A stretch of 64,000 bases of DNA from Mercurialis annua (Eukaryota > Streptophyta > Magnoliopsida > Malpighiales > Euphorbiaceae): the NCBI RefSeq assembly GCF_937616625.2, contig NC_065577.1, positions 6,551,001 through 6,615,000 on the forward strand, written 5' to 3'. Positions within the stretch are counted from its first letter, which is position 1, and every line of letters begins with the position of its first letter. The notes under the pieces were generated by a model. It made no database searches. It saw only the letters and a program-made list of their open reading frames with translations, and was not told the origin of the DNA. Shown piece after piece: positions 49,086-60,382 of this stretch. Made by a program: the position numbers and the translations under genes.

Positions 49086-50512
49086 ATACAGTCAACATGA
49101 TGAAAATAATGCAAATAATATAAGCATATAGAGATTATATAGAAAATATACAATATTAAATTAAAAAAATTAAATAAATGAAATAAGAAAATTTGTATTG
49201 ATTTTATCTCTAAATTCAGCAGAGCTGAAATTAAATCAAAACCGATTTGATTTCAGCGGAGCTGAAATCAAATCAAAATCTTTCAACGGAGCTGAAATCA
49301 AATAAAAAATGAAATTTTTTATAAGAAATAAAAAAATATATCAAGTACTAAAAAAATACTAAATTAAATAATAAATACAAAAATAAAAATACGAAAATAC
49401 AGAGGGGAGTCTCTTATTCAAAACGCTTCCGCTGAAATCAAAATCACCTTCGTTATTTAGATCTGAGAATTGAAAAATCAAATTTTATTGAAGAATCACC
49501 TTTATTATTTCGTCATTTCAAATCTGAGAGACAAATTTCAGAGACAAATTTATTGTTTGAGGAGAGAAAGTTTGATCTCAGAGAAATTGAGATGTTAGGA
49601 TTTTGAGCTGAGAGAAAATTTGATATGGAAAACACGTGTTGGTTGAGAATTATATTACAAAATAAGTGCTAACTTTTGTTTAGAAATCTAATTAAGTGTT
49701 GTCCCTAATTAATTTTATCTTTCCGTAATTATGGGATTATTTTTCCCTTTTCCTATATTTTTCATTTTTTCCCAATTAAGTTTGGATCCAAAAAGAGCTC
49801 ATCCAATTCAAACTGAGTTTGATGAAACCAGAGAAACAAAAAGCATTATATCAATGAATACCTCAAATTTACATAGAAAAATTTTAGTTATACATCAAAT
49901 GATTCGTAACTATTAATTTTCTCCAATATCCTATTTTTAGTTAATTTTTAAAAAGACTTTCCATTAATTTAAGTCTAAAACTAAATGATTGATGCAAATA
50001 GTGATCATATAATTTCCATATATTGTGATTCCTCATGCATAATCTTTTGTTTCCATGAATCATCCAAACCTTGTTGTAATATACATGTACATAATCATCT
50101 AACTATTGTTGTAATTTATGATCTCTTCAAAAAAAAAATCATTGTAATATATTGTTTATATAATTTTTAGAGGAAGGTACGTTGTTATTTTCTTTTAAAA
50201 CTTATTTAAAAAAATAGTGTAATTTTTAAAAATTACAATTTTTATTTGATCACTTTAAGCACTTTTAACCTGCTTTTAATTCTATTTACATTAATACTGA
50301 AAATTTAACTCAATGTCTGCAACAAAACAAACCAACGAACCATTTATGATGTCCGCATCTAGGTAGGTTGTGGCGCTGCCATTCTTTTATGGCTAGACTT
50401 AGAGCAAATTGTTAGGAGACAGGTCTCTTCAAGCACGCTTTATTTCACTTTTTAGCGATAACATTCATATCAACAATGGTGCGAGTGACGGAAGCAGCAA
50501 ATAAATGATGAT

Positions 50513-51146
50513 TCAATCCATTGCTTCACAATCTTCAGAAGTGACTGAAGGAGGTGGTGGAGCAGGGCGGATTGGGGATGGTGGCGGAGAAGGAGGCGGA
50601 GGTGGTCTTTTTGATAACATGGGATCAGAAAATTAACCCAGTCAATCAAGCTTTGTTCTAGACTAACTTATAGGTTTTCAGATCATGCTTCTTAAACCTG
50701 TACAGCTGTGCTGTACCACTTGGATCAATGTTGTAAAAATGAAGTTGATAACTTTAAATAAATTAATTAATATGATTGCTTACAGGACTGCGATAGAAGA
50801 ACCTTCAAATAAGGCAGTGCAAGAATCAAACTAATGTTGGCATATCACCCACTAACTGCACAAATAATAAATGGGGATGAAACTCATTACCATCTGCCAG
50901 GCTACAAAATTGAGGATGATACGCAGAGAATAGATGAGATTGTACGAGAATCCGTTTAGTAGCTGCATAAAGGCATGTATCTTTTCTTTCGCCTCCAAAC
51001 GAAAAAGATACAAACATTTAGATCGATATTTAAAACAAATAAACGAAAGAAGACAAAGATGTGAACAATCCAACAGCTCGAGTGCACACCACTGCAGTTG
51101 CAAGGCCAACACTTGTAACAAATACAACTAGAATGATATCTGTCAT
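50513..51146 (-). other. Possible small gene: membrane-helix ORF and proline-rich ORF
   Basis: Two short minus-strand frames lie here. One starts at 51146 and reads 38 codons with a clear hydrophobic helix (MTDIILVVFVTSVGLATAVV), stopping at 51030. The other, 50620-50513, reads 35 codons rich in proline (RPPPPPSPPPSPIRPAPPPP) and ends at a stop. They could be exons of one small protein, but I could not place an intron that joins them convincingly. I do not recognise the product. Codon-like composition is the only support. Confidence 0.22.
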
Positions 51147-51289
51147 GGTGCTACCGAAGCAATGATCCAATACAACATAGTGGAATAGCACGTTTTCTTC
51201 ACACACGAAAATGATGCTCTTAGAGTAGCTTATTGACTATACCGCTGTTCCGCTAAGGCAGGCTGAATAAACTACACTCAGAACACACT

Positions 51290-51418
51290 TGGAACTTGGA
51301 AGGATTCAACATACAAATTTCAAATCAAACGAGTTTCCAGAACAAAAATAAAAAAAAATGATCTTACTATCAAATGCACAATCTGATCTATTAATTGATC
51401 AGAGAAACACCATGAATA

Positions 51419-51450
<32 letters not shown>

Positions 51451-51990
51451 CATATACATGTGTGTGTGTGCGTGCGCGCGTTCTCACGCGTGAACTTAGT
51501 TTTCAATACTGGTCATGGTGCATTTCCAATATGACATAAAGAAAAACTATAAATGTCTAAAATTTATTGTATAAACTTATTCACAATAGGTCTCAAATAA
51601 AAGAAATACTAGTATAAAATATATAAAACAATTTTCATAAAATAAAAATTAATTTTGAATCTTGCAAATAAAGAATTTATGAATAAAGAAAGTTTTTCTC
51701 TCTTATGAATTTGTTTGGTTTGATTCTCAAATAGTTAGAATCTACAAAGATTTGATGAAAACCGAAAGGACCCCTCCAATTTCAAAGACAGCTAAAATGA
51801 ACAATATTTATATAATAAAATTATATATTCTACTAATATCTAAAGCAGACACTCGGAAGGATTCAACATAAGAACTACAATTTCTAATGAGTTTCTAGAA
51901 GAAAAATTAAAATTAAATGAATTTTCTATCAAAATCAAAATGCACAATCTGATCAATTAATTTATCAGATAAACATCATAAATCACATTT
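51290..51990. repeat. Diverged ~130-bp direct repeat pair and TG/TA microsatellite
   Basis: A segment at ~51295-51420 (GGAAGGATTCAACATA ... GCACAATCTGATC ... TTGATCAGA) recurs, diverged, at ~51855-51975. Between them, 51421-51481 is a compound (TG)n(TA)n(CA/TG)n microsatellite. The pair lies downstream of DPH1 and may be part of an old duplication. Nothing else is seen up to 52269, which is the DPH1 3' flank. Confidence 0.65.
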
Positions 51991-52269
51991 CTATTTTTAT
52001 AAGAAAAACTCGAACAAGCAGTTTATAAACAGATATTAAACTGGACTGCTAATTGAAAGCTCATGGCAATTTTTGCAGTTTCTAATTCCAGTCAAGTGCA
52101 ATTCCTCAACAGACCTCAATGCTCCTACCAAAAACCAAAATTGACCCTAGGAAATCCTCAGTAACCTCCAATTTTATAAACTGTGTACTGTAAATCATGA
52201 AAAGGAGATTAAATACATAAGAAGAGTTGGACATACTTGCCGTATAATCTTATGGCCGACACGACAATG

Positions 52270-53577
52270 TTATGAAGCAGCAGCCTCGCCAGCAGATGAT
52301 ACCACAGTTCTTCGTAAAGGCCGATTTGTTTTCTTCACATATGAAGAATTCCACTCTCCACCATCTTGAGAATAGTAATCCATGGGATATTCACCGCCAT
52401 TACTACATGCAGAACATGACTTATCACAATGGCCACAAGCTGGAGTCTTCTCCCACCAACCTGGCAAGTCCCCAAGTGCAATCTCAGCCTCAAAAGGCGT
52501 CAAAAGTGGCTTCTTAAACGCCGCTCCCCAATCAATAGAAAGACGAGGACAAGCAACTTGAATCCACGCATCAACACAATCCTCAAACAACGCAATCCTA
52601 ACAGGACTAATCTCAGACATCAAAAAGACCGTGTAAGAAAGCCCTTTCTCTACCATCTTCTTCTCCAACCTATCTAAAATCCTCGGATTCCCCTGCCGAC
52701 CCAACGTCCCCAATATAACCCCCCAATTTTTAGCATCCTTAGCCGTCTCTATAGCCCCCTTCCTCACATCCTTCATCCCACGATGATCATACTCCTCCAA
52801 AAACAGCTTCCCCAAATAAGGATCATACCTAAACGTCCTAATCCCGGGATTCGCAATCATAAACGCCTCCAAATGAAACCGCCCATCCGCAACAAAAACC
52901 GCAACCGTCTCATCAAAATCTCCACCTATCCTAGGCGCCGTACAACCCAAAACTTCCCCAGCTGACAAAGGCTTTGACTGAGGCACCAAAACAGAAAGAC
53001 CCAACCTTTCCAACTCGGGTTTCGCCTCTCTAATAGCCGAAGCAAACTGAATAGTACCCGCAAGCACAACGCGTCGATAATCCATCAAATTAATCTCAAC
53101 AGTACTAACCAAACACTCAACATCAATCCTAATCTCAACAAAAACATAAAGACACGGAATCTTCGTATTATCAATAGGAACTAAACAGCTATGACCATAA
53201 TGAATTAAAAGATCACAACCCAATGCCAATGCAGAAAAATCATCAACACAACACGCACCGTACGTCACGTCGCCGAGGATAAAACAGTGCGTAACGCCGG
53301 CGAATGCGGTGAAGATGTCGGACAGAACAAGTGAGTATAAAAGTAAACCCTCGGGGAGCTGAAGAGCGAGTCGCTTGGCGTTTGCGGAGCGGATTCTGTG
53401 GACGCATTTGTGAATTTCTAAATTGTAATTCTTGGGTAAGAGTGCGATTGCTGCGTTGAGTGATGGGTCGTTGAGAATCGAGTCGGGGATTTGGTTTTTT
53501 ATGAAACGTTTCGGGGGCGCTGGTTTGGGTTTGGTTGAGAGTTGAAGAGCTTGTATATTTTGATCGATGCTCTCCAT
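52270..53577 (-). CDS. DPH1: Diphthamide synthesis protein DPH1 (3-amino-3-carboxypropyl transferase subunit 1)
   Basis: A single uninterrupted frame of 435 residues. With DPH2 it forms the non-classical radical-SAM [4Fe-4S] enzyme that moves the 3-amino-3-carboxypropyl group of SAM to a histidine of eEF2, the first step of diphthamide synthesis in the cytosol. The three family cysteines sit in YGACC (109/110), GCTAPR (C212) and VACPRLSIDWG (C343). Other landmarks are QLPEGLLLYS and LIHYGHSCLVP. The C-terminus carries an extra Cys cluster, CGHCDKSCSAC (381-391), seen in eukaryotic DPH1. The frame extends upstream to 53670, but I chose the ATG at 53577 because MESIDQN leads into the conserved PKRFIKNQIPDSIL, while the upstream 31 residues are unlike the family. 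No intron. Its promoter lies against a MITE. Confidence 0.93.
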   Translation of the reverse strand: MESIDQNIQALQLSTKPKPAPPKRFIKNQIPDSILNDPSLNAAIALLPKNYNLEIHKCVHRIRSANAKRLALQLPEGLLLYSLVLSDIFTAFAGVTHCFILGDVTYGACCVDDFSALALGCDLLIHYGHSCLVPIDNTKIPCLYVFVEIRIDVECLVSTVEINLMDYRRVVLAGTIQFASAIREAKPELERLGLSVLVPQSKPLSAGEVLGCTAPRIGGDFDETVAVFVADGRFHLEAFMIANPGIRTFRYDPYLGKLFLEEYDHRGMKDVRKGAIETAKDAKNWGVILGTLGRQGNPRILDRLEKKMVEKGLSYTVFLMSEISPVRIALFEDCVDAWIQVACPRLSIDWGAAFKKPLLTPFEAEIALGDLPGWWEKTPACGHCDKSCSACSNGGEYPMDYYSQDGGEWNSSYVKKTNRPLRRTVVSSAGEAAAS

Positions 53578-53670
53578 AACCAAACAAAATGCAAAATTTA
53601 TGAGCTTGGAATACTGATTGGTTTGCTGTTCAGTTGAATTGCAGTAAAGTTTCGAGATCGAGTAAACCAT

Positions 53671-53698
53671 AAACCCTAGTCTCCATTTTTATTGGGCT
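53671..53698 (+). promoter_or_regulatory. Telo-box-like and site II-like motifs upstream of DPH1
   Basis: AAACCCTA (53671-53678) and TGGGCT (53693-53698) lie 95-120 bases upstream of the DPH1 start codon. Such pairs mark promoters of translation-related plant genes. The TGGGCT spans the junction of the target duplication and the first bases of the MITE at 53695, so the insertion created it. Function is inferred from motif only. Confidence 0.4.
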
Positions 53699-54145
53699 TA
53701 AGGTCTGAAAAACTACCGACCTTTCAAATTTTTTTCAATAGCACCCTCACCTTGTAATTTTTTCAATAGCACCCTATTTTGTATTTTTTGCTTTCAATAG
53801 CACTCTAAATTAAAAAAATTAGATGATTTGATTATTATAAGGATGAAAATTTTCAAAAAAACTAAATTTAAAGGTGAAATCGTACTTTTTTCTACTTGAA
53901 CACTTTTAAACAAGTCTTTTAACTTAAAAAAAATTCAAATAAGTCCTCAATAAATGAGTTTAATTTGATGATTTATGGTGCTATTGAAAGTCAAAAATAC
54001 AAAATAGGGTAAAATTGACTGTTTTACAAGGTCGGGGTGCTATTGAAAGCCGAAAATACGAAATAGGGTGTTATTGAAAAAATTACAAGGTGAGGGTGCA
54101 ATTGAAAAAAAATTAAAAGGTCGGTAGTTTTTCAGACCTTAAGCC
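53695..54145. mobile_element. Mutator-like MITE, copy A
   Basis: Perfect-looking long terminal inverted repeats start GGCTTAAGGTCTGAAAAACT. A perfect 9-base duplication TTTTTATTG lies at 53686-53694 and 54146-54154. It shares most of its length, in the same orientation, with the element at 57270-57719. Non-coding. It lies 118 bases upstream of the DPH1 start codon. The following stretch 54155-55154 holds TCGAGTT-rich AT sequence and the CMC4-like 3' flank. Confidence 0.9.
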
Positions 54146-55154
54146 TTTTTATTGCATTAAGCTGACTCTTTTTGCGCCCTGCACCTCCTTTTGCGGCCGT
54201 TATTTGTTTGTCGTTCGACAGAATGAAACAACATGTCGTTTGATAGTGCTAGTTAGTTAGTTGAAACACTATCATACATACTCATGCTGGACTTTGAGTA
54301 TAGAATCTAAAACTCAAAAACTCGACTCTAACTCGATTGAGTTTTATTGGACGAGTTCAGATTGAACTCGGTAGAATAAATGAGATTCGAACTTGATTTG
54401 ATTTTCTTTATAAACATCTAAAAATAAATTTTAAAATCAAAATATTATTATAAATATCTAACATTATAAAAAGAAACTAAATTAATTTAACTTCTATAAT
54501 GGTCGCAAGCTTATCGAGTCGAGTATTTAAATATTTATACTCGACTAGCTAATTAACTCGAGTAACTCAAATTCGAGCTTGATTCAGTCTGTATTTTTTG
54601 AAAAGTTTATGAGTTGGCTTGACTTTACACTCCTATACTGAAGATTTAACAAGTTTATATGAACTTCACAATTGAAAATAGCTTGTTTCTTACTATAAAA
54701 ATAAAACAATGAACTCTCATTTAAATAAATAAATGATAAATAATATCATCTATATGTTTGAATTCAGAAATTTACACAATTCTCATGAAGTAAAGACATC
54801 AATCATGCCACAAATTGATTGGTTATTCTTAATTATTTTTGTAAACTTGATCAATATGTATATCAAAAATATCAGTAAAGAAATTCATTTTCAGATCAAA
54901 TGAATTCTAGAATAGATATTACATGTTAAACATCCCGATAATCACACAACCCTAACAAGAATCGTTTCCTTGGATTGTACTACATCGAGGACTTTCCAAC
55001 AAAGAACAGTTTCCTCGCTATGTTTTTTGTGTATCTGCAAAATTTTCAGAAATGCCTCATTTTAGAAGAGAGTTAGTTATGAACTATCGTTTCCGAATTT
55101 GCCGTCCTCTGGAAGAGAAATGACTGATATAATTGTGGTTCACACAGATATGAA

Positions 55155-57139
55155 TTATCGTTTCGGAATTTGCTTTAGAAGGCTAGACACAGAACCACAG
55201 TGGGTCGACTTGTTCTCACATTTCTCACAGCAAGACTGTAGATTTTCAATGACTTTGACACACCTGCATGTACCCGTTCAAAACTCTAATCAGAAATGAA
55301 ACATACCGAAACAAAAATAGAGCATCTGGTAGTTGTAGCATTATGTAGATGATAAAACTGAGAGACTAAACCATGTAACAGGTTCAGATCATGTTAAGAA
55401 GTAAATAAAAGTAGACTGTAAATCGTATATCACAATCTTCAATTAACTAAGAACTCATCGGACTATGTTGAGGACTTCAAGAACATTAACGAGTAATAAG
55501 ACCAATGTCAGAATGTAACTGGCATCCAACTACATACCTAGGGAGCAGTTGATACTAGTACCGATCTATATGTTGCACGGAAATGGAAAAATGCAAAACC
55601 AATATATTTATACGAATATGTTATTATTATAAAGTTTCAGAGTTTCAGAAATGTTTCCATAAGTAAAAACAAAATATTGGACTTGGTAAGTTTCTATGCA
55701 ACACATTATGCAATAAATTTGAGGCCTGAATTGACACGTATTACAGTATAGCTTCTAAGTACTTCTATTCCCCAAATATGCATATAGTATATACACAACT
55801 GAAGTTGGGTCATGGATATCTTATCAGCAACATACAGCACCATGATAACAAACTCAAGAACTGGAAGCAATGTCCCATAACTTATTATAAAGAAAGCAAA
55901 AAATAGAAGGTAGAGAGAGTTTTCGATGAAATATAAATTTCTTCAGAAGCTTATTCACCATCTGCACCAAGGCAGCATATATTCCGTGTTGGTTCCCATC
56001 ATAAATTTCTAATGTTTGATAAGACAATATAAATAACGAAGAAGAAGGCGAGGTGGAGAAGAGTTTACATGAAATAGTTGCTATCAAAAAGTAACAAAAC
56101 AACATTTTTCAGAAGAATAAATTATAAATATAGAATTTCTCAGCTGAAGGGATAGTCACGAAGACATTTTAAATACTCCGTATATAGAACGACTAAGACA
56201 TGAATCAACCCGTTCCGGCATTTGGGGAATATGAAGATAGAGCAAAAACATAACACATCATTTTAAAGTCAGAACTATAGATGTTCTTATTGAAAATTTT
56301 GATTAACCAAAGATGAAATAACGGTGACGCAAACACTATGGTCAAACCATTCTATAAAGCATCTAGCACAAGCAGCATCAACAAACATATTACAATCACG
56401 ATCGAGTTTCTAATTTAATATTAAACTATTCAACCGAAAGTTCATAGAATAAGTTCCGGTTGCTGGAGGAATGGTAAATGATACAGGATCTTTAAGCACT
56501 TGTAGTGGTGGAACGACACCCAAATACGCTTCAATTACGTAATCCAAATAGAACAGCATTAGCATTTAGAACAACAAATATATTTGCAGTATGCATATGA
56601 AAACTGCAAATAAGCCCTTCAACTTAATTTTTGATATATGTCCTACAAAGTAATTAATACGCCATAATCCAGACCAAAGTGCAATCGAAACACAAACACA
56701 AAAATACATAACATTATAAATTCAATTCCGTAGAGTACGAATTATATTAACTGTAAGAATTAGAATTGCAGTTTAATTTGAAGCTACAAGCAAGCATGAT
56801 CATTCTCTCTTTACAATAAATTCCATATGCAACAAAACAAAAAACATTAAACATTTTTTTATTCCATCAAAATAAAATAAAATATTTGGATTTTAAAGAA
56901 TTAAACTAATAAATCCATGGACCCAAAATCGATTAGGTTGCAAATTTCTAATCTTTAGACAACCCTTTTGCATAATCAGAAAAAGTAAGAGCATCGCGAA
57001 CTAAACAACAAATAAAAGACTAAATTTTCTGATTAGAACGTTAAAGAAAATACCTTTGAGGGAGGAAATTGTTCTTGGAAAGACAAGCTTGAATATCACA
57101 AGCCTCTTTTTTGCAGGGTTCTTTGATCGGTGGAGGCAT
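55155..57139 (-). CDS. CMC4: CMC4-like twin CX9C mitochondrial protein
   Basis: Two exons, 57139-57054 and 55263-55155, join across a 1.8 kb GT-AG intron (phase 2) to encode 64 residues. The protein starts MPPPIKEPCKKEACDIQACL. Its cysteines are C9, C14, C19, C30, C40, C41, C44 and C51, giving CX9C pairs 9/19, 30/40 and 41/51. This is the cysteine layout of human CMC4 (p8MTCP1, 68 residues), which has three disulfides. By family it should be a coiled-coil-helix protein imported into the mitochondrial intermembrane space by the MIA40 relay; its exact task is not well known. Each exon is too short to stand out alone, and the call rests on the cysteine spacing and the clean splice sites. The gene sits between two near-identical MITEs. 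Confidence 0.85.
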
Positions 57140-57269
57140 TTGATGATGATGAATGATGATGCTTTGCTGAAGAATTTTATGTTATGTCAGCTATAATTAT
57201 GCAGTGTTTTATATTTTACTGTTAAGATCGAGCCTGGTGTCAACATTTACAGACAAATCCCATATTTTA

Positions 57270-57719
57270 GGCTTAAGGTCTGAAAAACTACCGACCTTTC
57301 AATTTTTTTTCAATAGCACCCTCACCTTGTAATTTTTTCAATAGCACCCTATTTTGTATTTTTGGCTTTCAATAGCACTCTAAATTAAAAAAGTTAGATG
57401 ATTTGATTATTATAAGGATGAAAATTTTCAAAAAAATTAAATTTAAAGGTGAAATCATACTTTTTTCTACTTGGACACTTTTAAACAAGTCCTTTAATTT
57501 TAAAAAATTCAAATAAGTCTTTGAAAAATGAGTTTAATTTGATGATTTAGGGTGCTATTGAAAGTCAAAAATACAAAATAGGGTAAAATTGATTGTTTTA
57601 CAAGGTCGGGGTGCTATTGAAAGTCAAAAATACGAAATAGGGTGTTATTGAAGAAATTACAAGGTGAGGGTGCAATTGAAAAAAAAATGAAAGGTCGGTA
57701 GTTTTTCAGACCTTAAGCC
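57270..57719. mobile_element. Mutator-like MITE, copy B
   Basis: Same family and orientation as the element at 53695. The ends are GGCTTAAGGTCTGAAAAACT and its inverse. A perfect 9-base duplication CATATTTTA lies at 57261-57269 and 57720-57728. It starts 131 bases upstream of the CMC4-like start codon. Non-coding. Confidence 0.9.
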
Positions 57720-57730
57720 CATATTTTATA

Positions 57731-58078
57731 AGCTAAATGTCGTAAAAAGGCCAAATCTTTTATAAAAGTTTCACAAAAGTCATGACCTTTCAATTTTGTC
57801 GATTTTGGCCAAAAATAAATTATTTGGTTTCAATTGTGGCCAACTCTCAATTTGATTTCAATTTGCCTATGTGACGCCTATGTGGGCATGCCAAATATTG
57901 AAAGGTCGGGACTTTTGTGAAACCAAATAATTCATTTTTGGCCAAAATCGACAAAATTGAAAGGTCAGGACTTTTGTGAAACCAACTAATCAGTTTTTGG
58001 CCAAAATCGACAAAATTAAAAGACCAGGACTTTTGTGAAATTTTTGTGAAAGGTTTGGCCGTTTTACAACATTTGACC
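57731..58078. mobile_element. Mutator-like MITE, different subfamily, abutting copy B
   Basis: The ends AGCTAAATGTCGTAAAAAGG and the complement of GGTCAAATGTTGTAAAACGG are inverted repeats. A perfect 9-base duplication TATTTTATA lies at 57722-57730 and 58079-58087. The left duplication overlaps the right target duplication of copy B. A third, one-ended relative (GGCTTAATTCCTTAAAAAAA) begins at 58124 with no partner end found. Confidence 0.83.
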
Positions 58079-60382
58079 TATTTTATATGAATAACGTTTT
58101 AGCTCTTGAAGTCTTTCTTTTTTGGCTTAATTCCTTAAAAAAAATTGCGCCTTGCACTTTTTTTCGTTTATACCCTAATCTTATAAAAAGACCATTTGTA
58201 CCCAATTTTGAGTTTTTAAATTTCATCCCTACCTTAAAAACATCAAAATTGTACTTTTTTCATTTGAAAAAAAGTTTAACACAATCCTTCATTTTTAAAC
58301 TCAAATATTAATTAGATATTAATGTTATTAATAGTACAAAAATACCATTTTTTAAAAAATTGAAAATAATAATAATTTTTTTTAAAAGAATCTTTCCGGA
58401 GCCGCCGCCGCCGCTCATTTTCTCTAATTTTATTAATATAAAAATATTTTTTAAAATGCTACAAATTCAAAATAATAAAATACAAAATTTTATAAAAACA
58501 ATTTTTTTATTGTAGATACCACATGCCGTTTTCAAGTACTATGCAAAAATTATAAAAACTAAAGAGTATAATAAATATTTATTTTTATTTTTTATAATAG
58601 TTTTATAGAATTATGTTCCGGTTTTAGTATTCTTGTGAATATATTTTATAGCTCTCTTAATTTTATGTTGTGCTTAATAATATTATAAAAGTACAATATT
58701 AAATTTATGGTTTCTTTATAAAATTTAATAAAAAAATTATATATTATATAACTTATAACAAAGCTGATGTAGGCATATACGGATATCAAAGTTATTGTTC
58801 ACTTTTATATTATTTTTAAGTAGTTTAACTGGTTGAACCGTAAACAATTTTCAAAAGTTTTTGAATTTAATGTTCGACCTATTTTTGCTTCAAGCATGAG
58901 CACAATTTACATCAGTTGTTTGTTTATAATTTTATTTTCAAAGTTATATGTATATAATGCTCCATTTTTTATTTTTTGGTTTTCTTTATCCGCTACTTGT
59001 GACTTTAATATGTTCTCTGTTCATAAAGAAAAACAGCTAGGTTTCTCTTTAATTAAAATTAACGTAAAAATATATCTACATTTTGTGATTGATTTGATTT
59101 TATGTTAATATGCAATATAAGCAAAACAGATCAAACCAAGTTTCATAGTAAGGCTTGGCCATCTTACTATTTTACTAATGATAATATTTACTAGTAAGAA
59201 ATAAAATATAAGCTATGGAAATAAAAATATTAATGAAGTTATAATAATTAAATACCTTTTCTTTCTCACCTTTTAATTGCCAGACTTGAAAGAGACTAGT
59301 AGTAACAAAAGAAAATATAGTTATCAAATGGAACTTTATAAGAGAAATCCACAGAGCTTATTTTATAATTGTCGACTGTATAACCAGTTAAAGCTCTTGA
59401 AAAAAGAAATCATTTGATCATTGTTTTACTAAGAACCATACAATTAATAGCCATTCAAATTTAGACAGACTTTAATAAAACTAAAAAATTAAATATAGAG
59501 TGCTAAATTTCATAAAAAAATACATGTTTCAATAAAACTTTAATGTAGATAATCGGCACTATGAATATTAATTATAATAAAATACTTTTATATAAATATT
59601 CAAATTTAAATGTATGATAATTAATAATATTATAAAATTAAATTGGTTATTTCTTGAGCCAAATAGTCTTCTTTTTATGTTTATTTCTTGTTTTTTTTCT
59701 TTAAATTAGCTGGTTCCACTCTTCCACCGATCGGAAAAACCACTTGAAAAAAATAGTAGCCGACTGGTTATCTTTTATTTTATTTTTACATTATTACCCT
59801 GTTAATTATGGATTGAAGTTTTTTTTTTTGATAATCTGGAAAGGGGGAGCGCTTGTGGGAGGAATCGAACCCACGACCTAGCAGTTTGCTGCTCAAAACT
59901 TATAACATTTGAACTATAGCTCATTGGTAAAACACTATTTTGTGGTTAAGGAGACTTGAACCCTTAACCTCTTAAAAGTTAAAACAAAGACATTGTCCTT
60001 TGATTTAGAGAAAATCACATTTTTACCACATTAATTAATCAGTATTTCACAAAATACCACCTAACTCTCCTATTTTACATTACTACCAAAAACAATCAAA
60101 ACTTTTCACCACCACCATCCCTATCATATGATGCCACGTGTAATAGATAGCTCATTACTGTTAGTGAGAATCTACCACGGGATCCGCGCCTTATTTGTTG
60201 TTGCATTCTCTTAAAACACGGGTTTCTTTCCTAGCTGATTCAAATAACACTTGATTTTTTCCTTTTTTAAAAGATATCAAATCAAAAACACATCACAAAT
60301 ACACAAAATATACCATCGTCTTCTTCCTCAAAAATAGCATCGTCTTCTTCCTCAAATCTTTTATCTCAAATATTGTATCATC
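58079..60382. other. Gene-free AT-rich stretch and 5' region of the MULE
   Basis: No host gene is supported. A GCCGCCGCCGCCGC run lies near 58400. A SINE-like fragment occupies 59819-59930. From ~60000 onward the sequence is probably the left part of the MULE, with the transposase leader containing a repeated CATCGTCTTCTTCCTCAAA (about 60313 and 60339). I could not place its terminal inverted repeat because the other end lies outside the window. Confidence 0.45.
59819..59930 (-). repeat. SINE-like tRNA-derived element
   Basis: Read on the minus strand, an A-box-like GAGCTATAGTTC (about 59911-59922) and a B-box GGTTCGATTCC (59871-59861) are followed by a body that ends in an A-run (59829-59819). 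This is the plan of a tRNA-derived SINE. A second B-box-like stretch (GGTTCAAGTCTCC, minus, about 59950) lies just upstream and may be another relic. It does not fold as a functional tRNA. Confidence 0.45.

Noticed and set aside
53578..53670. Upstream extension of the DPH1 frame by 31 residues
   Set aside because: The extra residues are unlike the family N-terminus, and the ATG at 53577 gives the expected start.
54265..54650. Another hAT MITE (TCGAGTT-rich, ending near TTACACTCCTA)
   Set aside because: Only one plausible end was found, with no inverted partner or target duplication.
59861..59930. A tRNA gene on the minus strand
   Set aside because: A- and B-box motifs are present, but the arms do not pair as a cloverleaf and an A-run follows. 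A SINE-like element explains it better.
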